27,548 nucleotides of DNA, taken from NCBI GenBank assembly GCA_002084435.1, contig NBLG01000005.1, positions 1 through 27,548 of the forward strand, written 5' to 3'. The position numbers and the translations under genes were made by a program. Origin of the DNA: Tenericutes bacterium 4572_104. GTDB lineage: Bacteria > Bacillota_I > Bacilli_A > Izemoplasmatales > UBA5603. Shown here in pieces: positions 16,628 through 25,250 of the stretch; position 1 is the stretch's first letter, and the number at the start of each line of letters is the position of its first letter. Below the pieces are notes generated by a model, which ran no database searches, was not told the origin of the DNA, and saw nothing but the letters and a program-made list of their open reading frames with translations.

Positions 16628-17845
16628 ATGATTGAAAAACTATATAGAGAAGATAATTACCAAGAAAAAGTAAAAGCTGTCACAAAAACAAAATGCAATC
16701 GGTGTTTAAGTGAAAATATCTATCAAGATTCTTCAGGAAGATACTATTGTTTAGATTGTTATGAATATGGTGAAATTAACGACAACATGTCCCTTTATAG
16801 ATATCAAAGAGAAATTCCAAAGCTAAGACATGTTTTAAATATGGAATACACATTATCAAAAGCCCAAGAAAAGGGATCTCTATTTTTATTAGATTGTTTT
16901 AATAGATCAACTAATGGATTCTTACAGGCAGTCTGTGGCGCTGGTAAAACAGAAATGACTTATAAGACGATTTTAAAGGCGTTAAATCAAAATAAAAAAA
17001 TAGGCTATATTTTACCTAGAGTTGCGGTGTTAAAAGAAGTATATCAGCGTTTTTTAAGAGATTTTCCTAAAACAAATATAGCTCCCCTTTATGAAGGAAA
17101 AAAAGTATTTCAAAAAGCAAATTTAATTATCTCTACGCCCCAACAATTGATTTATTTCTATCATGAATTTGATTTGTTAATAATTGATGAAGTTGATGCA
17201 TTCCCTTTTTATAATAATCAATTTCTTTATCGAATATTAAAAAAATCAATTAAAAAAGATGGAGTAATGTTATATATGTCTGCGACTATAGATTCGAGTT
17301 TTAAGAAAAAAATTAAATTTACAAATATGAAATATCAATTAATTCCATCTAGATATCATTATAAACCTTTGATTGTCCCTGAATTCAAACATATATCTTC
17401 TGAACAAAAAATGCTAAATATATTAAGAAATCTATTTAAAAAAACAAGGCAGACATTAGTTTTTATTCCTACAATAAATTTAGGAAAAAGATACTATAAA
17501 GAATTACATTTAATAAATCCAAGCATTCGCTTTGTTTATAGCAATTCCTTAGATAAACAAAATATAATATCTTCATTTTATCGCAAAGAATTCAGAGTAT
17601 TAATAACCACTACATTACTTGAAAGAGGAATTACATTTCCTGATATTGACTGTATTGTATTAAGAGCAGAACATGATGTGTTTAATAAATCTACCTTAAT
17701 CCAAATAGCAGGAAGAGTTGGTCGTGCTATAGGGTTTGAAAATGGATCTGTTATCTTTTACTCAAAATACTTATCAAAGGCAATGAGGCAAGCTAAAAAG
17801 GAAATTCAACTCATGAATAAACAAAATGAAATGCAAAATATGTGA
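16628..17845 (+). CDS. comFA: ComFA-like DNA helicase/translocase
   Basis: ComFA is a superfamily 2 ATPase thought to drive single-stranded DNA uptake during natural transformation. The 405-residue product has a four-cysteine zinc finger (C23, C26, C41, C44), characteristic of ComFA and important for its function, then Walker A CGAGKTE (104-108 for GAGKT), a DEVD box (187-190), MSATI, and the helicase C motifs LLERGITFPDIDCIV and QIAGRVGRA. It is somewhat shorter than B. subtilis ComFA (463). A TTG 12 nt upstream is in frame, but GGTGAG at 16618-16623 supports ATG 16628. It ends in TGA, and the following comFC-like frame overlaps its end by 20 nt. The order with hpf, secA and prfB downstream matches Bacillus. 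Confidence 0.9.
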   Translation: MIEKLYREDNYQEKVKAVTKTKCNRCLSENIYQDSSGRYYCLDCYEYGEINDNMSLYRYQREIPKLRHVLNMEYTLSKAQEKGSLFLLDCFNRSTNGFLQAVCGAGKTEMTYKTILKALNQNKKIGYILPRVAVLKEVYQRFLRDFPKTNIAPLYEGKKVFQKANLIISTPQQLIYFYHEFDLLIIDEVDAFPFYNNQFLYRILKKSIKKDGVMLYMSATIDSSFKKKIKFTNMKYQLIPSRYHYKPLIVPEFKHISSEQKMLNILRNLFKKTRQTLVFIPTINLGKRYYKELHLINPSIRFVYSNSLDKQNIISSFYRKEFRVLITTTLLERGITFPDIDCIVLRAEHDVFNKSTLIQIAGRVGRAIGFENGSVIFYSKYLSKAMRQAKKEIQLMNKQNEMQNM

Positions 17846-18218
17846 ACATTTTTTTGTTAAAGAAACTACTTTTAGAAATCTTTACTCTTTTCCTGAAATC
17901 TGTGACAAATGTCTTGAATTGTATAGGCCAATTTTGCAGCTTGAAAAAATACCTTATGACCAAGGACTTTTAACTTATTACTATTTATATGATGAATTAA
18001 AATTAAATATAAAACAGAGAAGTTATTTAGATAAATATTGGGAAATATTATATGATTTAATGGATAAATTAAGTCCTAGAAATGCGACGATAATTATCGT
18101 AGATGAAGATTTTATTAAGCTGTTTAAAGAAGAATTTACTTATATTAAAGGATTTTCTTCAATTATTTTTATGTCTTTAATAAGATATAATTTTGAGAAT
18201 TTAATGATTTTTTTCTAA
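17826..18218 (+). CDS. Truncated ComFC-like protein lacking the phosphoribosyltransferase domain
   Basis: A 130-residue protein that starts within the end of comFA, where comFC is found in Bacilli. It has the N-terminal zinc-binding pairs of ComFC (MKCKICEHFF and ICDKCLELYRPI) and a following stretch resembling the YxYxDxLKELIxxxKxxxDYxL region (LLTYYYLYDELKLNIKQRSYLDKYWEIL). ComFC proteins are usually 190-240 residues and end in a phosphoribosyltransferase fold with an acidic PRPP loop (VDDxxTTG). None of that is present, and only 79 nt separate its stop from hpf, so the domain is not encoded nearby in another frame. It may be a decayed comFC or a shortened form acting with ComFA. No clear Shine-Dalgarno is seen; translation may be coupled to comFA. 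Confidence 0.65.
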   Translation: MKCKICEHFFVKETTFRNLYSFPEICDKCLELYRPILQLEKIPYDQGLLTYYYLYDELKLNIKQRSYLDKYWEILYDLMDKLSPRNATIIIVDEDFIKLFKEEFTYIKGFSSIIFMSLIRYNFENLMIFF

Positions 18219-18234
18219 AATAAATGTAGGGTAG

Positions 18235-18263
18235 TTTACTTAGGTTTTTAATGATGTTATAAT
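18235..18263 (+). promoter_or_regulatory. Promoter of hpf
   Basis: -35 TTTACT (18235-18240), 17-nt spacer, -10 TATAAT (18258-18263) with TGT extension. The gap also carries GGGGTGATTTT before the start. No clear sigma-B or sigma-H site was recognised, although hpf is under such control in Bacillus. Confidence 0.65.
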
Positions 18264-18297
18264 TAATTATACAATTAAATAAACAAGGGGTGATTTT

Positions 18298-18834
18298 ATG
18301 AGACTAGATGTTAGAGGCAAAGGTGGATTTGTAATAACTGAGGCAATCTACTCATATTTAGAAAAGAAGTTGAGTAAGATTGACAAGGTATTCCAACGAG
18401 AACTTGATGCATATGTTGTCTGCAAAGTTTATCGTGAAGGTACCAAGGTAGAAATTACAATTCCAATTAAGTTTATTACCATGAGAGCTGAAGTACAAGA
18501 CAGAGATCTATACGCAGCTATTGATAAAGCTGTTGATAAATTAGAAGCTCAATTGCGTAAAAACAAGCACAAAATGAATCGTTCTTTACAAGACAGAGTG
18601 GGCTTAAAAAACACATTTACTAATGATTACCTCGATATCGATGAGCTCGAAAGAGAATTGATTTCACCGGTTAAAAAGAAAAGCATTAAATTAGAAATTC
18701 TTTCTCTTGATGAGGCGATTACACAAATGGAATTGCTAGGACATGATTTCTTCATTTACAAAAGTGAAGATAATGTTGTTTCGTTGCTATATTTAAGAGA
18801 CGATGGAAAGTATGGATTAATTGAGACTGAGTAA
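18298..18834 (+). CDS. hpf: Long-form ribosome hibernation promoting factor
   Basis: Long HPF binds the 30S decoding region in slow growth and pairs 70S ribosomes into inactive 100S dimers. The 178-residue product has the long-form length: an N-terminal beta-alpha-beta-beta-beta-alpha domain (about 1-100, with DRDLYAAIDKAVDKLEAQLRKNKHKM) and a C-terminal dimerisation domain (about 122-178) with KKKSIKLEILSLDEAITQMELLGHDFFIY, characteristic of this form. It has its own promoter and terminator and lies in the conserved Bacilli position just before secA. Confidence 0.95.
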   Translation: MRLDVRGKGGFVITEAIYSYLEKKLSKIDKVFQRELDAYVVCKVYREGTKVEITIPIKFITMRAEVQDRDLYAAIDKAVDKLEAQLRKNKHKMNRSLQDRVGLKNTFTNDYLDIDELERELISPVKKKSIKLEILSLDEAITQMELLGHDFFIYKSEDNVVSLLYLRDDGKYGLIETE

Positions 18835-18836
18835 TT

Positions 18837-18862
18837 AAGTGGCTGTTTTACAGCCACTTTTT
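18837..18862 (+). terminator. Rho-independent terminator after hpf
   Basis: A 10-bp perfect stem AAGTGGCTGT / ACAGCCACTT (18837-18846 with 18850-18859), a 3-nt loop and a short T run. Confidence 0.9.
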
Positions 18863-18885
18863 ATCGAAATTGAAGTTATAAATTA

Positions 18886-18919
18886 TTGAATATATATATT
18901 TTAAATGGTATTATATAAT
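18886..18919 (+). promoter_or_regulatory. Promoter of secA-prfB
   Basis: -35 TTGAAT (18886-18891) with TATTAT (18909-18914) at 17-nt spacing; an overlapping TATAAT at 18914-18919 is a better hexamer but too far from that -35. Either could serve; the transcript must begin here because the hpf terminator is just upstream. Confidence 0.5.
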
Positions 18920-18943
18920 AAACAGATTAAGAGGTGAATATCA

Positions 18944-21427
18944 TTGAGATTATTTAATACAAACAAACGCGAGTTAAAGAGATTAGAAAAGCAAGCGCTT
19001 CAAGTACTCGCTTTAGAAGATGAATATAAAAAATTAACAGATGAAGAATTAAAAGAAAAAACAGAAATATTTAAGAAACGCTATCAAGATGGAGAAAGTT
19101 TAGACTCCCTTTTAGTTGAAGCTTATGCAACTGTAAGAGAAGCCAGTACTAGAGTCTTAGGAATGACACCTTTTAAAGTACAGGTTATGGGAGCCATTAC
19201 TATTCATGAAGGAAATATAGCTGAAATGAAAACTGGTGAAGGAAAAACCTTAACTGCAGTTATGCCGGCTTATTTAAATGCGATACCAGGTAAAGGGGTA
19301 CATATCGTTACAGTTAATGAATATTTAGCCAGACGTGAAGCTGATGGCGAAATAGGGGAACTATTTCATTTTTTAGGTTTAACAGTAGCTTTGAATATTA
19401 GGGATATGTCTGCGGAAGAAAAGAGAAATGCCTATGCTTGTGATATTCTTTATTCCACAAACAATGAATTAGGATTTGATTATTTGCGCGATCACATGGT
19501 GGTTTATCGTGAAGCTATTGTTCAGCGTCCTTTAAATTTTGCGATAATTGATGAAGTTGACTCTATTTTAATTGATGAAGCGAGAACTCCATTAATTATT
19601 TCTGGTGGAGCTAAAAATACTGCGGATTTATATCGTCAAGCAAATTATTTTGTTATTAAATTAAATGAGAATGAAGATTATACAATAGACATTAAAGATA
19701 AAACTGTTTCTTTAACTGATGAAGGTATTAAAAAAGCAGAAAATTTCTTTCACTTAGATAACTTATATAATCTTGATAATGTTACATTACTTCATCATAT
19801 AAACAATGCTTTAAAAGCTAATTTTATTATGACGAAAGATATCGATTATGTAGTTCAAGATGGAAAAGTAATAATCGTAGATTCATTTACAGGACGTTTA
19901 ATGCATGGACGTCAATTTTCTGATGGCTTACACCAAGCCTTAGAAGCTAAAGAAGCTGTAGAAATTAAAAAAGAAACAACTACTCTAGCTACTATTACCT
20001 TTCAAAATTATTTTAGGATGTACAGTAAACTAGCGGGTATGACAGGTACTGCAAAAACCGAAGAAGAAGAATTTAGAAATATATATAATATGTATGTAAC
20101 TGAAATTCCAACTAATAAACCAGTTATACGTATTGATGAAAATGATTTGATTTTTGCGAGTATGGAAGCTAAATATAAAGCATTAGCTGATGAAATAGCT
20201 AGAAGACATGAATTAGGACAGCCACTTCTAATTGGTACTGTTTCAATTGAAAGTTCTGAACTTTTATCTAAGTTGTTAAAAAAACGCCATGTAAAACACG
20301 ATGTTTTAAACGCTAAACAACACGAACGCGAAGCTGAAATTGTAGCTAAAGCAGGTGAAAAATACGCAGTTACTATCGCGACTAACATGGCTGGTAGAGG
20401 AACAGATATTAAACTAGGAGAAGGAGTTGTAGAACTTGGTGGACTTGCGGTTATAGGTACAGAACGCCATGAATCTCGTCGTATTGATAACCAACTTAGA
20501 GGACGTAGTGGTAGACAAGGAGATCCTGGGTATTCAAGATTTTTCTTATCAGCTGATGATGATTTACTAAAAAGATTTGGTGGTGATAGATTTAAGAGAA
20601 TGCTTGAAATGATTACTACTCAAAAAGGTTCTGATACAGAGACACCGCTAGATTATAAGATGTTTTCTAAAATGGTTTTAAGAGCTCAAAAACAGATTGA
20701 GGGAAATAACTTTGATCGCCGTAAAACTGTTTTGCAATATGATGAAGTTATGCGTAGACAAAGAGAAATTATCTATAAACAAAGAACAGACATTCTGTTT
20801 TTAGATAATATTGAAGAAAGCGCTAATGGTATGATTGAAGAAGCTCTAACTAGAATTTATAATACCCACGCTAATGATATAGATGCTTTATACAAGAATA
20901 TTTCTGTCTATTTTCATAAAGGAGTAATTGATAAACAAATACTTGAAACCGAAGAAAATAAACTAGAATATATTTTAGATGAATATAGAAAAGAAGTAAC
21001 ATCTAAAAAAGAGATAGTTGGAGAGAAAGTCTATAATGATTTTTTAAAAGCTGTAACACTTAAAATAGTTGATACATATTGGATACGTCATATTGACGCT
21101 ATGAGTGAATTGCGTCAAGCAGTTTCCTTACAAGGATATGGACAAAATAATCCTTTTATGGAATATCAAGAAGTTGGATTTAATATGTTTCAAGATATGA
21201 TTCATAATATTCAAAATAACGTGGCCCTTAATGTTTTAAGAGCTAAGGTAAGAGATAATACTCAAAGAGTTCAAGTAGCTAAACCTATAAAAACATATTC
21301 AGGTAAAGAAGATCAATCTGTAAAAAGAAAACCTAGAACTGTAGTTAAAAAAGTAGGAAGAAATGATCCTTGTCCTTGCGGCTCAGGTAAAAAGTATAAA
21401 TACTGTCATGGTAGAAATGCTAATTAG
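18944..21427 (+). CDS. secA: Preprotein translocase ATPase SecA
   Basis: The motor of the Sec export pathway, pushing unfolded preproteins through SecYEG. The 827-residue protein is near the B. subtilis length. It has Walker A MKTGEGKT (95-102), the DEVD box (202-205) followed by SILIDEARTPLIISG, the preprotein-crosslinking region, GTDIKLG and QLRGRSGRQGDPG of the second nucleotide-binding fold, and the C-terminal zinc-binding tail CPCGSGKKYKYCH (C810, C812, C821, H822) that contacts SecB or lipids. Translation starts at TTG 18944, supported by AAGAGGTGA (18929-18937) and the family start MRLFNTNKRELKRLEK. prfB follows by 8 nt. Confidence 0.98.
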   Translation: MRLFNTNKRELKRLEKQALQVLALEDEYKKLTDEELKEKTEIFKKRYQDGESLDSLLVEAYATVREASTRVLGMTPFKVQVMGAITIHEGNIAEMKTGEGKTLTAVMPAYLNAIPGKGVHIVTVNEYLARREADGEIGELFHFLGLTVALNIRDMSAEEKRNAYACDILYSTNNELGFDYLRDHMVVYREAIVQRPLNFAIIDEVDSILIDEARTPLIISGGAKNTADLYRQANYFVIKLNENEDYTIDIKDKTVSLTDEGIKKAENFFHLDNLYNLDNVTLLHHINNALKANFIMTKDIDYVVQDGKVIIVDSFTGRLMHGRQFSDGLHQALEAKEAVEIKKETTTLATITFQNYFRMYSKLAGMTGTAKTEEEEFRNIYNMYVTEIPTNKPVIRIDENDLIFASMEAKYKALADEIARRHELGQPLLIGTVSIESSELLSKLLKKRHVKHDVLNAKQHEREAEIVAKAGEKYAVTIATNMAGRGTDIKLGEGVVELGGLAVIGTERHESRRIDNQLRGRSGRQGDPGYSRFFLSADDDLLKRFGGDRFKRMLEMITTQKGSDTETPLDYKMFSKMVLRAQKQIEGNNFDRRKTVLQYDEVMRRQREIIYKQRTDILFLDNIEESANGMIEEALTRIYNTHANDIDALYKNISVYFHKGVIDKQILETEENKLEYILDEYRKEVTSKKEIVGEKVYNDFLKAVTLKIVDTYWIRHIDAMSELRQAVSLQGYGQNNPFMEYQEVGFNMFQDMIHNIQNNVALNVLRAKVRDNTQRVQVAKPIKTYSGKEDQSVKRKPRTVVKKVGRNDPCPCGSGKKYKYCHGRNAN

Positions 21428-21435
21428 GAGAATTT

Positions 21436-22530
21436 ATGACATATTTGGATTTAAAAACAACGCTTTTTGATTTAAAAAAAGAATTAAACCAATTAGTTGA
21501 AACCATTAATATCGAAGGCCATATAGAGAAGAAAAATAATTTGGAAGAAAAAACATTTCATCCAGATTTTTGGGCTGATACAACTAAGGCTCAATCAATT
21601 TTAGAAATACTAAATAATGAAAAATCTATTATTGATGAATATAACAATATCAATGAAATATACGAAACACTTGAGCTAAGTTTAGAATTAGCTGAAGAAG
21701 ATGACAGCTTTCAATTAAATGAAGTTGATGAATTAATAGAATCTTTTCATGAAAAATTAGATCACTTAACAATTAAAATATTATTGAATAAACCCTATGA
21801 TAAATTCAATGCTTTTATAGAATTTCATCCTGGAGCTGGTGGTACTGAGTCTCAAGATTGGGCTCAAATGTTATATAGAATGTATTTGCGTTTCGCAGAC
21901 AGAAAAAAATATAAAGTAAAGGTAATAGATTATCAAGATGGTGATGAAGCTGGTTTGAAGTCAGCTACTATCTTTGTCGAAGGATTAAATGCATATGGTT
22001 ATCTAAAGGGAGAATCTGGAGTACACAGGCTTGTTAGAATCAGTCCTTTTGATTCTTCTAGTAGGCGCCATACATCATTTGCTTCAGTAAAGGTTTATCC
22101 AGAAACTGATTCTTCAATTAATATTGAAATTGATGATGATGATTTACGCATTGATACATATCGTTCAAGTGGTAAGGGTGGACAAGGAGTTAATACTACA
22201 GATTCTGCTGTAAGAATTACTCATTTACCAACAAAAATAGTAGTAACTTGTCAAAATGAACGCAGTCAAATACAAAATAGAGAAACAGCTATGAAGGTTC
22301 TTCGCAGTAAGTTATATACATTAGAACTCGAAAAAAAACAAGCAGAAATTGATGCGTTTAATGATACAAAACTCAATGCTTTTGGTTCGCAGATTCGCTC
22401 CTATGTTTTTCATCCATATACAATGGTTAAAGACCATCGCACTTTAGTTGAAACAGGAAACGGCGATGCGGTTATGAATGGCGACATTGATAAATTTATC
22501 CTTGCATATTTAGTACAATTTAATTCTTAA
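21436..22530 (+). CDS. prfB: Peptide chain release factor 2, read in a single frame
   Basis: RF2 recognises UAA and UGA and triggers peptide release. The 364-residue protein carries the stop-codon tripeptide SPF (193-195) and the catalytic GGQ (238-240) in SSGKGGQGVNTTDSAVR. In most bacteria prfB is split by an in-frame UGA near codon 25 and needs a +1 frameshift for autoregulation. Here the corresponding region (about codons 20-32, VETINIEGHIEKK) is continuous with no UGA and no SD-like element, so that control is absent. The presence of RF2 shows that UGA works as a stop in this genome. It is co-transcribed with secA, as in Bacillus. Confidence 0.97.
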   Translation: MTYLDLKTTLFDLKKELNQLVETINIEGHIEKKNNLEEKTFHPDFWADTTKAQSILEILNNEKSIIDEYNNINEIYETLELSLELAEEDDSFQLNEVDELIESFHEKLDHLTIKILLNKPYDKFNAFIEFHPGAGGTESQDWAQMLYRMYLRFADRKKYKVKVIDYQDGDEAGLKSATIFVEGLNAYGYLKGESGVHRLVRISPFDSSSRRHTSFASVKVYPETDSSINIEIDDDDLRIDTYRSSGKGGQGVNTTDSAVRITHLPTKIVVTCQNERSQIQNRETAMKVLRSKLYTLELEKKQAEIDAFNDTKLNAFGSQIRSYVFHPYTMVKDHRTLVETGNGDAVMNGDIDKFILAYLVQFNS

Positions 22531-22531
22531 T

Positions 22532-22579
22532 ACACAATTATTAGTTAGACATTTGCATAATTAGTAATTGTGTTTTTTT
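22532..22579 (+). terminator. Rho-independent terminator after prfB
   Basis: A 12-bp stem (22532-22543 with 22562-22573, ACACAATTATTA / TAGTAATTGTGT, one U-G pair), an 18-nt loop and seven T residues. The AT-rich stem and large loop may make it leaky, which matters because recX has no obvious promoter in the remaining 16 nt. Confidence 0.75.
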
Positions 22580-22595
22580 AAAAGGTTGTGATATT

Positions 22596-23393
22596 TTGTA
22601 TAAAATAACGAATTTAAAATCTTATAAAAAACAATATCTTATTAAAATTAAAGGTGAAAAAACAGAAAAAGAATTTAAAATTTCTGAAGAACTTCTTTTG
22701 GAATACCGTTTAGTTTTAGGTAAAGAACTAAATGAGAAAACTTATATATCATTTCAAAAAGCTCTTGATAAAGACTTGATTTATCAAAAAGTATTACATT
22801 TTGCTTTGTATAAACAGCGTTCAACCTATGATATAATTGAATTTTTAAAAAGAAAAAATGTACATCCAGATACCTTTAAATATTATTTAAACAAATTAAG
22901 AATTTCCAAAATATTAGATGATGAATCATATGTAAATAATTATGTCTTAGAAGCCTTTGAATTCAAATTATACGGACCTAACAAAATACGTTATGATTTA
23001 GAAAGGAAGCACATAAAAGAAGAATTAATAAATAGAGCTATTAGTAAAATACATGAAGAAAAAAAACTTCAAAATATAGAAAAATTATTTATTAAGAAGC
23101 TTCAAAATATTAAACCTCAACCTCTAACTAAAACTATAAATTCAATTAAAGCTTTTATTATAAAAAAGGGTTACGATTATCAAATGGTTGAGACAATTAT
23201 TAATTCTCATATGAATGAAATTCAAGAAAAATCTAATGAATTAATATCTTTAGAAAAAGATTTAATAAAGGCTTTAAAAAAATATAAAGATAATGACTAT
23301 AAAAACAGAGATAAAATAATGGCCTTTTTATTGAGAAAAGGATACAGTTATCATACAATAAAAGCTAAAATGGGAGAAATAAACTATGAATAA
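22596..23393 (+). CDS. recX: RecA regulatory protein RecX
   Basis: RecX binds RecA filaments and limits or remodels their activity. The 265-residue product resembles the long Bacillus form (264). It has several helical triplet repeats with the family pattern, for example RSTYDIIEFLKRKNVHPDTFKYYLNKLRISKILDDESYVNNYV (about 76-118), then FKLYGPNKIRYDLERKHIKEELINRAI, and further copies ending IMAFLLRKGYSYHTIKAKM. The start is TTG 22596 with AAAGG about 10 nt upstream. Its stop overlaps the glgB start by 8 nt, so it heads, or is joined to, the glycogen genes. Confidence 0.88.
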   Translation: MYKITNLKSYKKQYLIKIKGEKTEKEFKISEELLLEYRLVLGKELNEKTYISFQKALDKDLIYQKVLHFALYKQRSTYDIIEFLKRKNVHPDTFKYYLNKLRISKILDDESYVNNYVLEAFEFKLYGPNKIRYDLERKHIKEELINRAISKIHEEKKLQNIEKLFIKKLQNIKPQPLTKTINSIKAFIIKKGYDYQMVETIINSHMNEIQEKSNELISLEKDLIKALKKYKDNDYKNRDKIMAFLLRKGYSYHTIKAKMGEINYE

Positions 23394-25248
23394 AATATCT
23401 GAAACAGATTTATATCTTTTTAATGAAGGAAAATTAAAAGAAGCTTACAAGTTATTTGGAGCTCATCTTGTAAAAGATAAATCAGGTAATATTTTAGGCA
23501 CTTTCTTTAGAGTGTACGCTCCACATGCCAAAATAATTTCTGTAGTAGGAGATTTTAACTCTTGGGATTCTAGAACTCATGTTATGGAAAAAGAAGATGA
23601 TTTTGGAATTTATAGCTTATATATTGAAGGTTTATCAGAATGGGATAGATATAAATATTGTATTGTGACTTCATATGGACAAACAATATTTAAAGCTGAT
23701 CCCTACGCTTTTTTTTCTGATAATAGACCAGAAACATCATCTAAGGTATATGATATAGATGGATATGTATGGCATGATTTAGACTATATAAATGAGCGTA
23801 AAACTAAAAATACATTTGAAGAAAAATTATCTATTTATGAGGTACATCTAGGTTCTTGGATGACTAAACCTGATGGTAGTTTTCATAAATACAATGAATT
23901 GGTTGAATATTTAATTCCTTATGTTTTAGAACATGGTTTCAGCCATATTGAACTCATGCCTTTTGTAGAACATCCTCTTGATGAATCTTGGGGATATCAA
24001 GGTACTGGGTATTATAGCGCAACTTCAAGATATGGTGTACCTAAGGATTTAATGTATCTAATTGATGAATGCCATAAAGCTGGAATTGGAGTTATTATGG
24101 ATTGGGTACCTGGACATATTTGTAAAGATGCCCATGGTTTGTATTTGTTTGATGGAGAACCATTATATGAATTTGAAGATATAAATATTAGAGAAAATGT
24201 TGTTTGGGGAACCATTAATCTGGATTTAGGGAAGGGTATTACTAAGTCATTTTTGATATCTAATGCATATTTTTGGATGGATTATTTTCATATAGATGGG
24301 TTTCGTATTGACGCTGTTAGCAATATTCTCTACTATTTAGGTAATATGCATTTAGGTACTAATTATGGAGCTATAGAATTTTTAAAAAACCTTTCTTATG
24401 CAGTTAAAGAAAAAGATAATTCTGTATTATTGTTCGCAGAAGATTCCACGACATTTCCAAACCTTACAACCCCTGTTTTAGATGGAGGAATTGGCTTTGA
24501 CTACAAGTGGAATATGGGATGGATGAATGATACTTTAAAATATTTTGAAAAAGATCCAATCTATAGGAAATACCATCATGATTTAATAACATTTAGTATG
24601 GTTTATGCTTATTCTGAACATTTTGTATTACCACTTTCTCATGATGAAGTAGTTCATGGTAAAAGATCTTTAGTTGAAAAAATGCCAGGTAATTATTGGC
24701 AAAAATTCGCTAATTATAGAATATTATTAGGATTACAATTTACTCACCCAGGTAAAAAACTATTATTTATGGGTAATGAATTTGCGCAAATTCATGAGTG
24801 GAAAGATAAGGAAGAATTAGACTGGTATTTATTAGAATATCCACTGCATAAAAGAGCTAATAAATTTGTCAGAGATTTAATTCAAGTTTATAATTATCAT
24901 CCTTGTTTTTGGGAGTTAGATCATAATCCTAGAGGCTTCTCTTGGATTGATCAAACAAATTATGAACAATCAATATTTTCTTTTATTAGATACTCTAAAA
25001 AGGAAAATGATTTTGCGGTTGTTATTCTAAATATGACGCCTAATGCCTATGAATCATTTTTTGTAGGGGTTCCAAAAGCTGGTATATATGAGGAAATCCT
25101 AAATTCTGATAAAGATATCTATGGTGGAAGCAATGTATATAATGGCTTGCCTATTACAAGCAAAAAACAAGAATACCATAACTTACCTTATTCAATAGAA
25201 ATCAAGGTAGCTCCACTTTCCATAACAATATTTAAATATAAAGGATAA
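23386..25248 (+). CDS. glgB: 1,4-alpha-glucan branching enzyme
   Basis: Cuts alpha-1,4 chains and reattaches them by alpha-1,6 bonds to branch glycogen (GH13). The 620-residue protein has an N-terminal CBM48-like domain (about 20-105, with FRVYAPHAKIISVVGDFNSWD), then the catalytic barrel with YEVHLGSW, DWVPGHICKDAHGLYLFDG, GFRIDAVSN (nucleophile D309), FAEDST (acid/base E352) and LSHDEVVHGK (H419, D420), and a C-terminal all-beta domain from about 515. GGGAGA precedes the ATG, which overlaps the recX stop in the sequence ATGAATAA. glgC follows after 2 nt. Confidence 0.97.
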   Translation: MNKISETDLYLFNEGKLKEAYKLFGAHLVKDKSGNILGTFFRVYAPHAKIISVVGDFNSWDSRTHVMEKEDDFGIYSLYIEGLSEWDRYKYCIVTSYGQTIFKADPYAFFSDNRPETSSKVYDIDGYVWHDLDYINERKTKNTFEEKLSIYEVHLGSWMTKPDGSFHKYNELVEYLIPYVLEHGFSHIELMPFVEHPLDESWGYQGTGYYSATSRYGVPKDLMYLIDECHKAGIGVIMDWVPGHICKDAHGLYLFDGEPLYEFEDINIRENVVWGTINLDLGKGITKSFLISNAYFWMDYFHIDGFRIDAVSNILYYLGNMHLGTNYGAIEFLKNLSYAVKEKDNSVLLFAEDSTTFPNLTTPVLDGGIGFDYKWNMGWMNDTLKYFEKDPIYRKYHHDLITFSMVYAYSEHFVLPLSHDEVVHGKRSLVEKMPGNYWQKFANYRILLGLQFTHPGKKLLFMGNEFAQIHEWKDKEELDWYLLEYPLHKRANKFVRDLIQVYNYHPCFWELDHNPRGFSWIDQTNYEQSIFSFIRYSKKENDFAVVILNMTPNAYESFFVGVPKAGIYEEILNSDKDIYGGSNVYNGLPITSKKQEYHNLPYSIEIKVAPLSITIFKYKG

Positions 25249-25250
25249 TT

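Noticed and set aside
17846..18297. Missing ComFC C-terminal half in another frame (frameshifted pseudogene)
   Set aside because: Only 79 nt separate the stop from hpf and they hold the hpf promoter. No PRPP-loop coding sequence is seen in any frame.
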